NCBI RefSeq assembly: GCF_000001735.4
Contig: NC_003071.7
Coordinates: 12,455,151 to 12,519,150 of the forward strand
Reading direction: 5' to 3'
DNA: 64,000 bases
DNA from: Arabidopsis thaliana
Lineage: Eukaryota > Streptophyta > Magnoliopsida > Brassicales > Brassicaceae
Below, piece by piece: positions 13,501 to 23,094 of the stretch (positions within the stretch are counted from its first letter, which is position 1; every line of letters begins with the position of its first letter). Under the pieces are notes generated by a model. It saw only the letters and a program-made list of their open reading frames with translations, had not been told where the DNA came from and made no database searches. Both the position numbers and the translations under genes were made by a program.

Positions 13501-14314
13501 TTTATAACATTGTGATGACATTATAAAGTTCTTCAACTTCATATATCTTCCAATCCCTTTTTGGCCTACCAACTTTGCTATAATCACTCACTCAACATGG
13601 ATACAATTTTTTAACAATAGGTTTAGAGTATTTGCATGTTGGGTGTGAGCCACCAATGGTTCATAGAGATGTCAAAAGTACGAACATACTATTAGATAAT
13701 CGTTTCGAAGCAAACTCGCGGATTTTGGACTTTCAAGATCGTTTTCTGTCGGAGCTGAAACTCAAGTGGCAACGGTTGTTGCAGGAACACCCGGATATCT
13801 TGATCCTGAGTAAGTTCTCTAATTCATAGACAGCTACATAATGTAACTTGAACTTGTTTTTTTCCTTCATTAAGTTCCATAAACTTCAACTTCTTGCAGA
13901 TATTACCTAACAAATTGGTTAAACGAGAAGAGCGACGTCTACAGTTTCGGAATAGTACTCATCGAAATCATCACAAACCGATCAGTGATTGAACTAACCC
14001 GAGAAAAAGCTCATATAGCAGAATGGGTAAAGATTCTTATAAGCAGAGGAGACATCGAAAAAATCGTCGACACAAACCTTAATGGAGATTACGACTCAAA
14101 CACAGTCTGGAGGATTCTTGAACTAGCAATGTCATGCGTAAGCCACTCTTCATCAGATAGACCAACCATGTCCAAAGTTGTTAATATACTTAAAGAGTGC
14201 TTGCTCTCAGAAAATTTAAGAACAAGACAGATTCATCAAGATAATGACGATGACTCAAAGAACTCAGACTTGACTTTAAATTTCGGAACTGAAGTAACCC
14301 CTCTTGCACGCTAG
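10506..14314 (+). pseudogene. Malectin-like/LRR receptor kinase pseudogene
   Basis: Third member of the array, probably the AT2G29010 position. The whole gene structure survives: exons 10506-10596, 10700-11237, 11328-11814, 11894-12038, 12124-12195, 12287-12358, 12460-12537, 12610-12761, 12869-13086, 13171-13297, 13398-13463, 13621-13809 and 13900-14314, all with usable splice sites. The signal peptide is intact. Three lesions break it: an in-frame TAA at 10723-10725, in the conserved LDCG-Leu motif; a one-base loss near 11447, before a shifted but well-kept malectin half; and a one-base loss near 13711, just before DFG. The DFG region is readable only in the shifted frame, and exon 12 is 189 bp against 190 in both siblings. 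The rest of the kinase ([22 protein letters not shown]) is well conserved, so inactivation looks recent. Confidence 0.9.
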
Positions 14315-14718
14315 TCTCTTACACGAATCTCTTTTTTTTTTTTTTTCAATTTATGTTAATTATAGACTTCTTTTTCTTGTTTTTTATATGAATTCATTCT
14401 CTTATATTTTTTTTTCAAATTTGAACAGATATATAGATAAAACAAAACTTTAAAAGGAAAAAAAAACGAAAAAGATTTTGTAATTTTGTTTTGTTTTTGT
14501 TCCATCACCATTATTGTCACGTGCGTGGCACAGAAACTAGAAATATATAAAAATATATATATATTTTTTTCCGGTGGTATAGATCTGAATCAGAGAATTG
14601 GTAAGTAGTAAGAACCCTAGCTTTAGATTCGTCAGATTCTGATTACTCGAATCAAAGCAGGGTTTTTGACACTAAAAATCCGATCTCGTGAAGTGTGTTT
14701 TGCATCGAATCGGAAAAT
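14315..14718. other. Promoter/5'UTR region of the Rab5IF-like gene
   Basis: Low-complexity T-rich and A-rich tracts (14329-14346, 14455-14475) are followed by a 5'UTR-like segment with an AACCCTAG telobox-like word near 14613. No other gene seen. Confidence 0.45.
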
Positions 14719-16278
14719 ATGAAAGAAGGGAAATCATCGAAGTCGTCGAGTCAACAAGAGCAGCATGAACAGATTTATCATCAAAACAGTCACTTGGGTT
14801 CTTTCAACTTCGCCAAATTGTTTGATTCTGAAGCTTCCTGGGACAAGGTATTACACTCTCCTTCGTGCTCTCTAGGTTCTATACAACCGATCCCAGAATC
14901 TGTTAACTTTTGAGTTCGTGTTGCTTACTTTTAAGATTCCTCAAGCCATATAATCTGGTACATAATCATTTTTTAGTAATTGAGAGCTCTAAATTTAGTT
15001 TATTTCTCCTGTGTACACAATTAGTTGTAGCATTTGAACTCTAAAGTTTAAATTTTTCTCTTGTGTACACAATTAGTTGTAGCATTTGAGATCTTTAAAG
15101 TTGATATCTTTCTCTTGTGTGCACAATCACTTGTAGGAATTGAGATCTTTAAATTTGGTTTTTTAATCTTGTGTGCACAGTTAGTTGTAGCAATTGAGAT
15201 GTAAAGTTTAAATGTTTTCTCTTGTGTGCTAAATGAATTGTAGCAATTGAGCTGTAAAGTTGATTTCATTCTCTTTTGAGTTCCTTACACTGCTGTTTTA
15301 GCCCATCTTGTATCTCGATGACTATACCAACTTGTTATCGTTTGAAAAGGAATGAATACGTTTCCGTATTTGATTGCTATAGCTGATTGTGCTTTGTGTT
15401 GGTTTATACTTTGGAATCGGTTCGAGTGGTTTTTAAGTTTGTGGTTGTTTGTTTGGATAGGATCAACTGGGAGATGTGTTGCATTGGATCAGGCAAGTAG
15501 TTGGTTTACTCTGCGGATTGTTGTGGGGTGCGATACCTTTGGTAGGAGGCATATGGCTTCTTCTGTAAGTTCTGTCATTTATCTTCTTACTGTGTCCACT
15601 ATGACTAGAAAGAACTGAAACTTTGTGCTTAAACTCGAGCTATAGTTAGTAGAAATCCATTGTGTCTGATGCATGAAATCGAACCATCTACTATATCGTT
15701 TGGTTTACCTGGCGTTGTTCTATATTACTGATCAGAAAAATCCATCACTTTGAGATGATAATAAGCTACACCAATTATTAATGTCGTTATCAGTTTTTCG
15801 TAACAGAGAAACAACTGTCAGTATCTGTTTTTATTGCATTGATTAGTTAGGTATTTACTTTGAGCGTATTTTATCTACAACTGTTTTCGGTGACATTCAT
15901 AGATTTTGAGTTATCGGTTACAATCATACTACATAGCAGGCCTTTCGTGTTGAGTTGGTTTGTCTTAACAAGTAGCATCGTTGACTGTAAAATTTGGCAG
16001 ATTTCTTGCAATCTCCTCTGGCATAGTATATGGTTACTATGCATTGGTTCTAAAGATCGATGAAGAAGACTTCGGTGGTCACGCAGCTTTGCTCCAGGAC
16101 GGTCTATTTGCTTCTCTAAGTTTATTCCTGGTATGTAGATTTCTTCTCTCTTCCTCTCTACAACTCTCTAGTTTAAGATAATCCCTAGATTTTCTTCCAT
16201 CTTAAAAGTTGATTTGGTTGTGATTGAATTACATTTCAGCTTGCGTGGATTCTGGTGTATAGCTTGTCTAGCTTCTGA
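14719..16278 (+). CDS. Rab5-interacting (Rab5IF/EMC6-like) membrane protein
   Basis: Four exons (14719-14847, 15461-15564, 16001-16130, 16240-16278) encode 133 residues; the position fits AT2G29020. The Met at 14719 (MKEGKSSKSSSQQ) is chosen because it opens a Ser/Gln-rich soluble head of about 40 residues. Three hydrophobic segments follow: VVGLLCGLLWGAIPLVGG plus LLLFLAISSG, then GYYALVL, and a C-terminal hairpin (GLFASLSLFLLAWILV). This is the layout of the Rab5IF/EMC6 family, small ER/endomembrane proteins; animal Rab5IF is linked to ER membrane insertion and to Rab5. The plant role is not known to me. The protein ends YSLSSF. The fold call is by family resemblance. Confidence 0.82.
14972..15275 (+). 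repeat. Minisatellite of about 53-bp units inside intron 1
   Basis: Five degenerate tandem copies begin near 15007, 15058, 15111, 15167 and 15220, with a partial copy before them from 14972. Each has CTTGTGTRCACAAT-like, TTAGTTGTAGCAATTGAG-like and TAAAGTTTAAA-like parts followed by a T-rich spacer. The array lies wholly within intron 1 (14848-15460) of the Rab5IF-like gene. Confidence 0.88.
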
Positions 16279-16622
16279 TAGAGACACAGTATCTCGCGCT
16301 TGAGCTGCTCCGTGAAGAAGTTTAGCAGAACGTACCTTTCATGGTTTCTCCAATTTACGATGTGCCCTTCATGCTTTTGTTTTCTGAAGATGGGAACTAG
16401 CATTGGTAGATTTTCATTTTTCTGATGGAACTTTTGGTTTCCTTTTGTTCTTGTTAATTACTTTGTGTAATAAAAATGAGTATTATTATGCAAGGATACA
16501 GTATGTGTTTAGTACAAAACTATTACTTCCATTACTAAAAATTTGGGACAAAAAGCCTCACTGATTAATCAGGGCGAAGTTGTCCTGACGAAAGAAAAAA
16601 AATCTCAGTAACACAAAAAAAA
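16279..16622. other. 3' flank of Rab5IF-like gene
   Basis: Likely 3'UTR with an AATAAAAATG polyadenylation-like word near 16468, then spacer to the convergent tRNA. No gene seen. Confidence 0.5.
16615..16622 (-). terminator. Pol III oligo-T terminator of tRNA-Gly
   Basis: A run of A on the plus strand gives an oligo-T tract directly after the tRNA 3' end on the minus strand. Confidence 0.85.
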
Positions 16623-16694
16623 TGCGTCTGCCGGGAGTCGAACCCGGGTCTATTGCTTGGAAGGCAATTATCCTAACCGTTGGACTACAGACGC
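16623..16694 (-). tRNA. tRNA-Gly (anticodon TCC)
   Basis: The reverse complement folds as a full cloverleaf of 72 nt. The acceptor stem GCGTCTG pairs with CAGACGC, with discriminator A and no encoded CCA, as expected in a nucleus. The D-arm holds AGTCCAACGGTTAGGAT. The anticodon stem-loop TTGCCTTCCAAGCAA places TCC, read as Gly. The T-arm holds the internal B box GGGTTCGACTCC. There is no intron. The eight T residues that follow on the minus strand (16615-16622) are a normal polymerase III terminator. Confidence 0.96.
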
Positions 16695-17274
16695 TTAGAT
16701 GTTCATTTTATCAACTCTTTATAGTTAATATTGTATTTAGAAGTAAAACAAATTTACGTATTTAAGTCCATGTAATTAGGTTATCTAAGCAAGTAGTCTT
16801 TCATATACATAGGCATGTAATGATCACAATGTGACTAACCTAGAGAGTTACCACATTTGTTCTCTTCCTCACTTTACATTTTTGCACAATAAAGCTCCAT
16901 TGATCTATGTATGTCTTTTCTATATCATTAACTTCAAATAAGTCCTTTCTTAGATTATCCTACAAATTTATCACACATTCTTTCACCAAATCAAATAGCA
17001 CTATAATACACATTTTGTAAAACACATCAAGTTATTTTATATAACACTACGCTAATTTTTACGACCATGTGAAAAATAAACAATATAGTTACAATTTTTC
17101 CACCGTGTTAGTTATGTACAATTTTGATGAAAATTTGGTTTTCTAACTTACAAAACCTTTAAATCTCAAACAAAACCAATTTAAGAAAATAAGGCCTCGT
17201 GACTTCTTTCTACGATGACAATCACAACTACATTCACTTGTCTCCCAATAAAAAAAAAAAAAACACACAAACAA
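16695..17274. other. Intergenic between tRNA upstream flank and exostosin gene 3' end
   Basis: AT-rich; serves as the tRNA 5' flank and exostosin-gene 3'UTR. A poly-A tract lies at 17250-17262. No gene seen. Confidence 0.5.
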
Positions 17275-19842
17275 TTAAGGCCGATCGAAGTAAGGATCCC
17301 ACTCATGCCTCTCAACATTCCCAAACACATTATATTTCCAAGAATACTGCTCCGGAAAATCAAAAATCTCCTCCTTGCCTTCCTCTATCCTCTTCCTTAA
17401 CCCCTCCACTCTTTCCAAAACTCCTTCCACCGCGACATCGAATGCATCTTCAAACCTTCCCGTGTCTTCACTCTTACTCGACGGGTGAAAATACATTAAC
17501 CTCGGTATCAGTCTTATCACTTGTTCTCTCATAGCGAAAACTTTTGTCCTCGGTATTCTACTCAAAACATTCTCTATACTCACTTTACCTTCTTTCACAT
17601 TTTTCTCCGGAATAAAAACAGAGTATTTCGCGATATCTTTCGGTAAATGCCAAATGTATTGCGCATAAGCTGATCCCGGATGAAAGAAAACTGGTATACA
17701 ACCTGCTAAGATGGAGTCAAAAGTGGAGCGACGTGTGTATGAGTCACCTGGTGGTTGAAGACAGAACGTTGAGCTCAAAAAGAATTTCATGATTTGGTCG
17801 GGTTTGTAGCATTTTTGAGAACCCGATATGCATTCTAGAAGCTTGCATTTTCGTTTTGAAGCTTTGCATTGGTCCATGATCTCGGTTCTTATGCTGTCAC
17901 CGAGGTTTGGTCGTGGGGCACCGACAAATGAGAATAAGTAACGACGATTAATTCTTCTCATTCTCATCTGCCATTGGATGATTTCTGCGTATGTTGAAGG
18001 GTGGAAATAGGTCGGGTAAGGAACCGCGAACCCGTGGTAGTTCCATGGGCTTGATTCGATTAGTAGCATCGTCATGTTTCTTACTTCCGGTAATATCATT
18101 AACCTGGCTAGGTAGATAGAGAAACAACAATGAGAAGACTTGTCCAATGAAAAACAACTTAAAACATTCATGAAATTCTGCAAGATTAAAGTCAAAACAA
18201 TAAAAGAATTCTTTCCTTAACCATTTGTGATTCCATTCTATCCAAAATGTTACCAGTTTTTTTTTTTTATATTTTGACGTTTTCAAAATATGAATACTGT
18301 ATATGCAACTATTTTACCATACACATAATTCATCAAGTTTTCATCTTTTCTCGTTATTGAAATGCAATATAGTATAACTAGTAAAAGCAAAAAGCTATCG
18401 ATCTTTTAACTCGTTTTTTGTGATGTATGAAATATGAGTATGACATTCATTAAAACATCAAATAGTATGGTGGCGTACCTATTTCCCCAATCGGATTCAT
18501 TCTCTGGTGTACGCATAAAGTCCCAAGTGGTTCGACCAGCCACCATAAAATGATCTCGTCCGTCCATCCTCTTCCACTCCTGACTCTCCCTCAGCCACTT
18601 CATGAGATCAAGCGCGGCAGCATCTCTCATGAAAGGGAACGGTCCCCACAAAAACCGCATCAAGTCTAAACCCGGATAGTAAGGAACATACACCGCAGAA
18701 GCTAAAGACGAGTCTTTGGTCAAGCACTTGTACTGCTTCATCCTGTTGTGGAATATTACTTCCAATGTGAACTGGTTTGTGGCATACCAACCAGAAACTC
18801 CTTCCATGTTTGGTAGACGAGGGCCTAACCCGAAATTCGACGTTAACTCGCACATATCAGTCCACCTGCTCAATGTCCAACAGTTCTTGAGAAGCTCTTC
18901 GTTAAACAAAGCTGGCACCTCATGCATATACACATATTTTCCTTTACATGGATCGTTACTTCGCGTTTCTCTTGGCCGTAACATAACTTTACCGACTCTA
19001 CTAGGTTGGTTTCTCTTGGAAATTACTCTGTTTTTCGCCTTGGAAGTATTATTCTTATTCAATACAAAATTTCTCTGAGTTTTTGGTTCAGATTTAGAGA
19101 TGTTATCCTTGCCTTTCTTGGTCTCAAGATCGTCGTCATTATCATCTTCAACAACATTACTGGAAGAATCATTCGGCAACTCCTTGCCTCTCTTGGTCTC
19201 AAGATCGTCGTCATTATCATCAACTAGCGCTTTCTTTGGTTCCACGTCTTTCTTAGCCTCGAAAAAGTTCGGTTCTTTGTCTAATGCTTGATGATTCTCA
19301 TCACTATTCTCCGCATTGCTCTCATCAGCATCATTACGACGAACCCTTTTCTTCTCTGCCTCCAATCTACCCGAAGATCTCGCCTTTCGTGGCTCTCGAT
19401 GTCCTCTCCTTGCCTTAGATGACCGTCCAATTACAACCGAATCAACTCTCTTCTTCTCATTTTCAACCCTTTCTTTCTCAAGTTCTTCAACGAGATCAGT
19501 CACAACCTTCTTGTCTTCTGACATCTGATCATCCGGAGGAGAATCGACAGAAACAGGAAGAGAGCTGTTATCAACGGAAATGTCCTCAGAGACAACGTTA
19601 ACGACAGGAGCTTCATCAGGTTCGTGGTTTTGTGGGACGTTTTCGACAGGGAGATCGATGATATTTTCTTGCCGGAACAATCTCTCGTGGTTATGAACGG
19701 TTTTAGCGGAAGAACTAAAAAGGTAAAGCAAGACAAGCCAAAGGAGGAATGAGGCCATTGCCACGTACCAGAACTGGGTTCTGTACTTTGAGCTAGACTT
19801 CTCCATTGCCATTGTTCCTCCTCTCCTATGTGGTTTTCTCAT
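17275..19842 (-). CDS. GT47 exostosin-family glycosyltransferase (MUR3-like clade)
   Basis: Two exons, 19842-18479 and 18103-17275, give 730 residues from the first ATG or 720 from the Met at 19812; the position fits AT2G29040. A short cytoplasmic head, one transmembrane anchor (about residues 24-43, [19 protein letters not shown]) and a long acidic, Lys/Asp-rich stem precede the exostosin domain, which opens near residue 303 ([13 protein letters not shown]). This is a type II Golgi enzyme layout. Clade A GT47 members such as MUR3 and XLT2 add galactose or related sugars to xyloglucan. Conserved stretches include [26 protein letters not shown] and [11 protein letters not shown], typical of nucleotide-sugar-binding GT47 C-termini. 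The acceptor cannot be told. The stem holds an internal duplication, and a short upstream ORF overlaps the first ATG. Confidence 0.9.
19106..19221 (-). repeat. 41-bp direct repeat in the exostosin stem region
   Basis: Plus-strand positions 19106-19146 and 19181-19221 are the same 41-bp sequence with one mismatch, spaced 75 bp (25 codons) apart. They encode repeated acidic [17 protein letters not shown] units, so the repeat keeps frame. Confidence 0.9.
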
Positions 19843-19846
19843 GCAT
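19826..19846 (-). promoter_or_regulatory. Seven-codon upstream ORF overlapping the exostosin start
   Basis: An ATG four bases before the first in-frame ATG opens a 7-codon frame that ends in TAG at 19828-19826, before the next in-frame ATG at 19812. It could divert initiation to that second Met. Confidence 0.5.
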
Positions 19847-20621
19847 TAATTAACCAAATCTTACCTACCAATACCCGATTTGTTGCTTGTGATGCAAGAA
19901 ATCGTTAAAGATTGTGTTGATTTCTGGATCTGAAGGATGGATTTAGGGGAAAATGGATGGATCTCTGGTAGATTTAGGAAATGAATGGACGCTGTGAGAG
20001 AGATGGTGAGATTGGGATGGTTGTTGAAGCGTTCAAAGGTTTTGTAGTGATTAATGAAAAGATTTGTTTTTTTTTTTCAATAAAGCGATAATTAATTACA
20101 TATGGAGCTATTGTTAATAATCAAGATTTCCTCGTACATGTGTCCTTAATATTTGTTCAGGCACCTAAATGAATCAAAGATTGAATTGAATTAGAGAGCT
20201 AATTAGAGATTTTTAAGGAATGTAAAAGATTTACAAATCTGTTTTTTTAATTCTAAAGATTTTTAAAGAATTATTTGGGTAGAAATTAATTACAAACCCA
20301 AAACAGAAAGCATCATTGTCTTTTTTACCAAAAAAAAAGCATCATCGTCTCTAATATATGAAACCAATAGTCAATGACCCATCACCATTGTTGATCGATT
20401 CCTTATTATTGTTAGGTTTCAGTTTCTTAATCTCACTCCAGTTAATCACAAACTCCCTGATTCAACCTCTCTTTGCTTCTACCATTGGTTGTCCTTTTTC
20501 CACCACTAATTCTCTGGCCAAAGTCTTGATGTTTCCCCAGAGATGTCACCGGTATAACACTCCAGTTTCAGGAATATAGTGATGCATGCGAAGAATTTTA
20601 AAAGAATCAATTTGGTCATTG

Positions 20622-20679
20622 GTGTCACTAAAATACATTTATCTTTTCGGGTGTCACTAAAATGCATTTATCTTTTCGG
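20622..20679 (+). repeat. 29-bp tandem duplication
   Basis: Two adjacent copies, 20622-20650 and 20651-20679, start GTGTCACTAAAAT and end ATCTTTTCGG, with a single A/G difference. Confidence 0.92.
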
Positions 20680-21145
20680 TCAAATGTTCTCAAAAATACT
20701 CTGAAGTTAAACGTGTTTGAGCTGGAATAATTTTTAGGTGAGCGACCTTCCGAAAAATAATTATTGTCCAAAAAAGAAATATGTACATCAAAGAGTGTAA
20801 AAGATTTATCATGTCATGTTACTATATTAGCAGAAGATAGTGTGTTCTTTTTAAAAATTTATTATCATGTCAAAATTTCTCCATATACGGGAATGCATCG
20901 GGACAATTTGTAAGTTTCAATTTGCACTGTTATTTTTAGCGCTAATAATTCCGACGAATATTGATGTCACTAAGAATAGTATCATACAATAAATGAGTAG
21001 ATATTTTATCAGTTACCATTATCTAAAGTACCCATAAATGATGCTAAACTTTTTTTTCTTTTTCCTACTTTTACGTCGTTTATAACTGATGTAATTTAAT
21101 TGATGCCAGATCCTCTTTTTCGAGATTCCTTGAACCTCATAATTC

Positions 21146-21152
21146 TATATAT
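21146..21152 (+). promoter_or_regulatory. TATA box of defensin-like gene
   Basis: TATATAT, 70-76 bp before the ATG at 21222, in good position for a short plant 5'UTR. Confidence 0.6.
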
Positions 21153-21221
21153 TTCCCAAATTTTCAGATTTATCAACTAAAACTACTCTACATATTAAGA
21201 AAACAAAGAAGAAAAATAGCT

Positions 21222-21957
21222 ATGGCCAAGGCAGCTTCTACACTTGTTTTTCCCATCATTTTCCTTGTTATGTTCGCCTTAAGTACGCATTTTATCTTTA
21301 GAATTATTCGTCAAAATATTCAATCATCTTCTTTTCTTCTTATAAACATAGTTTTTATTGTAGCTATATTAATTGGGTTATACCCTATATGATGTAATCC
21401 ATTGCTATCTTTTTCTTAAGTGTACATTTAATTTCGGGCTTTCTTCATTGACATATACTCTTAGGGTTATATTAGTTCCTTGCTATGATTTCTTTATCTC
21501 AAGCTTTTTTTCTTCAAAAATTTTATATTCACAATATTCATTGGCATATGCCCTAAATGTTGTAGTCCATTGTGATTTTAGCCATGCATAAAGTATCGTT
21601 TGTATCAATGGTTTGCTCATACCAATATCTTAAAAGTTTTCACATATGATCTACTATAATTTGTAGCGTCGGCTCTATTCATTAGCATGTAGCAGAAATA
21701 TTGTAATTCAGTGTAATGACATCTCCTAAGTTCTAGTAAATATTTTGTTATCTAAATATAGAACGGTTTTGTTGGTTATAGTTGAACAAAATATGGGATG
21801 CATGGCGGTTCTTGGCTCGTGTGGTGTCATTACAGATTGCAGTGGGTCATGCAAGACTAAGTTTGGACAAGATGCTAGTGGCGATTGTGACCGTGACGGT
21901 GGTCAAGGAACATGTATGTGTGGTTATCCTTGTCCACATGATAAGCTACATATGTGA
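21222..21957 (+). CDS. Defensin-like cysteine-rich secreted peptide
   Basis: Two exons, 21222-21282 and 21782-21957, give 78 residues. Exon 1 is almost purely a signal peptide ([20 protein letters not shown]), and a phase-1 intron separates it from the mature part; this gene layout is typical of plant defensin-like (DEFL/LCR) genes. The mature part starts near IEQNMGC and contains eight Cys in the order C, C, C, C, C, C, C-x-C pair and last C, including a CSGSC and a CMCGYPC motif, enough for four disulphides. It is likely secreted to the apoplast. Family members include antimicrobial and cell-signalling peptides; which applies here cannot be told. It is probably AT2G29045 by position. The final DKLHM tail is unremarkable. 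Confidence 0.82.
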
Positions 21958-23094
21958 GATCTACAATACTTTGAAATCTATATTTCTTCAAAATGTATTA
22001 AGTAGAAATCAAAATTGAAAAAAAAATAAAATCAAAACAGTTTGTGCTATGGTCTCTCATAATCTTTCAGATGGAACTTTTGATATCAATGAATGTTAGA
22101 TAACATAACAAAATGCTTGAGAACTGAAAGCCAAAATTGGGAGTATAATCCGGATAAATAAACGAATCTGATCTGAACTAAATCAAAACAAAATACTCAA
22201 TCTGAAAAGTAAAAACGAACCATATATCTTAATCTAACTTATATGATTTTTTTTTTCTATATCCGAAAACCCAAGTCGGAAAAATAACGATATTATACCG
22301 AAGTTTTTCAAAAATTTCAAAAATTAAGCTTATATTTTGACTAAAATATGAATCCGAACATAAATTTTAGTTTGAATACCATTATTCATTTTATATAAAG
22401 AATCGGACAACTTGAACTGAACTCTAGAACACCCCTAGCTAAAATGCATCTTTACATTCTTTATGTTTTTGGACAAAAAAATGCATCTCTCGCTCTCGGA
22501 CAAATGATGCAAGAAATACTTGTAGTAGTACTCTTTTTGGATCCATTATTGCAAACTTAATCTCGAGTAAAATGAAATTATTGATAAGATTTTCTCTAAC
22601 GTTTCAAGATCTTGTCTATAATAATTATACGTTAAATTATTACGATTATTTTAAAGTGTTTGACGGTTTTAGAAGCTAAGTCAAAGTTTAACATTTGGAT
22701 TCGAAGGAAAGGAACATATTTTCTGAATTTTACAAGAAACAGAAAGGAATATTTTCTATTTTCAACTCTACTACTAATATACAAATACAACTATATAATA
22801 AGATTCATTGTTGATCATGTGATTAATCAACAAAGCTACTGTTGCGCAATTAATATTCGAATCTCTAAACTCATGTGATTTAAACCAAGATTAAAAACTA
22901 TATATTATAAAATTTAATTATTTGTTACCTAACTTTAAACATATTTTGTCTTAAATCCAAATTTAATTAGCTTGTTCACAAGGAAATGCCTCAAAAGAGG
23001 AAAGACGATTGATTCATCTCAACCTTCTCGTCTTCTTTCGGACAACAATGTCACAAAAAGTCTGATCCTTTCTCTTTAGATTTGGCTTCGAGAA
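21958..23094. other. Intergenic between defensin-like gene and RBL1
   Basis: AT-rich. It holds the 3'UTR of the peptide gene, a CCGAA/CCGGAT-rich degenerate repeat at about 22140-22440 and the RBL1 promoter. No gene seen. Confidence 0.5.
22140..22440. repeat. Degenerate dispersed repeat, possible transposon end remnant
   Basis: Scattered short words (CCGGATAAA, ATCCGAAAACCC, TATACCGAAG, AATCCGAAC, AATCGGAC) end in GAACACCCCTAG. I associate this style of sequence with degenerate dispersed repeats in Brassicaceae spacers. A related reverse-sense stretch, with TTCGAGTATTCG and TTTCGATTATTTC, lies at about 25735-25930. Family not assigned. Confidence 0.3.

Larger units (their letters stand above)
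19843..21221. other. Divergent intergenic region, exostosin gene and defensin-like gene
   Basis: Contains the 5' region of the minus-strand exostosin gene, a 222-bp plus-strand open frame at 20358-20579 with no recognised family, a short tandem repeat at 20622-20679, and the promoter of the defensin-like gene. Confidence 0.5.

Noticed and set aside
18716..19528. Several plus-strand open frames across the exostosin gene
   Set aside because: They are antisense shadows of the minus-strand exon, with no family resemblance.
20358..20579. 73-residue plus-strand open frame between the exostosin and defensin-like genes
   Set aside because: No recognised domain, no promoter or splice context, and composition like the surrounding spacer; kept only as a note in the intergenic entry.
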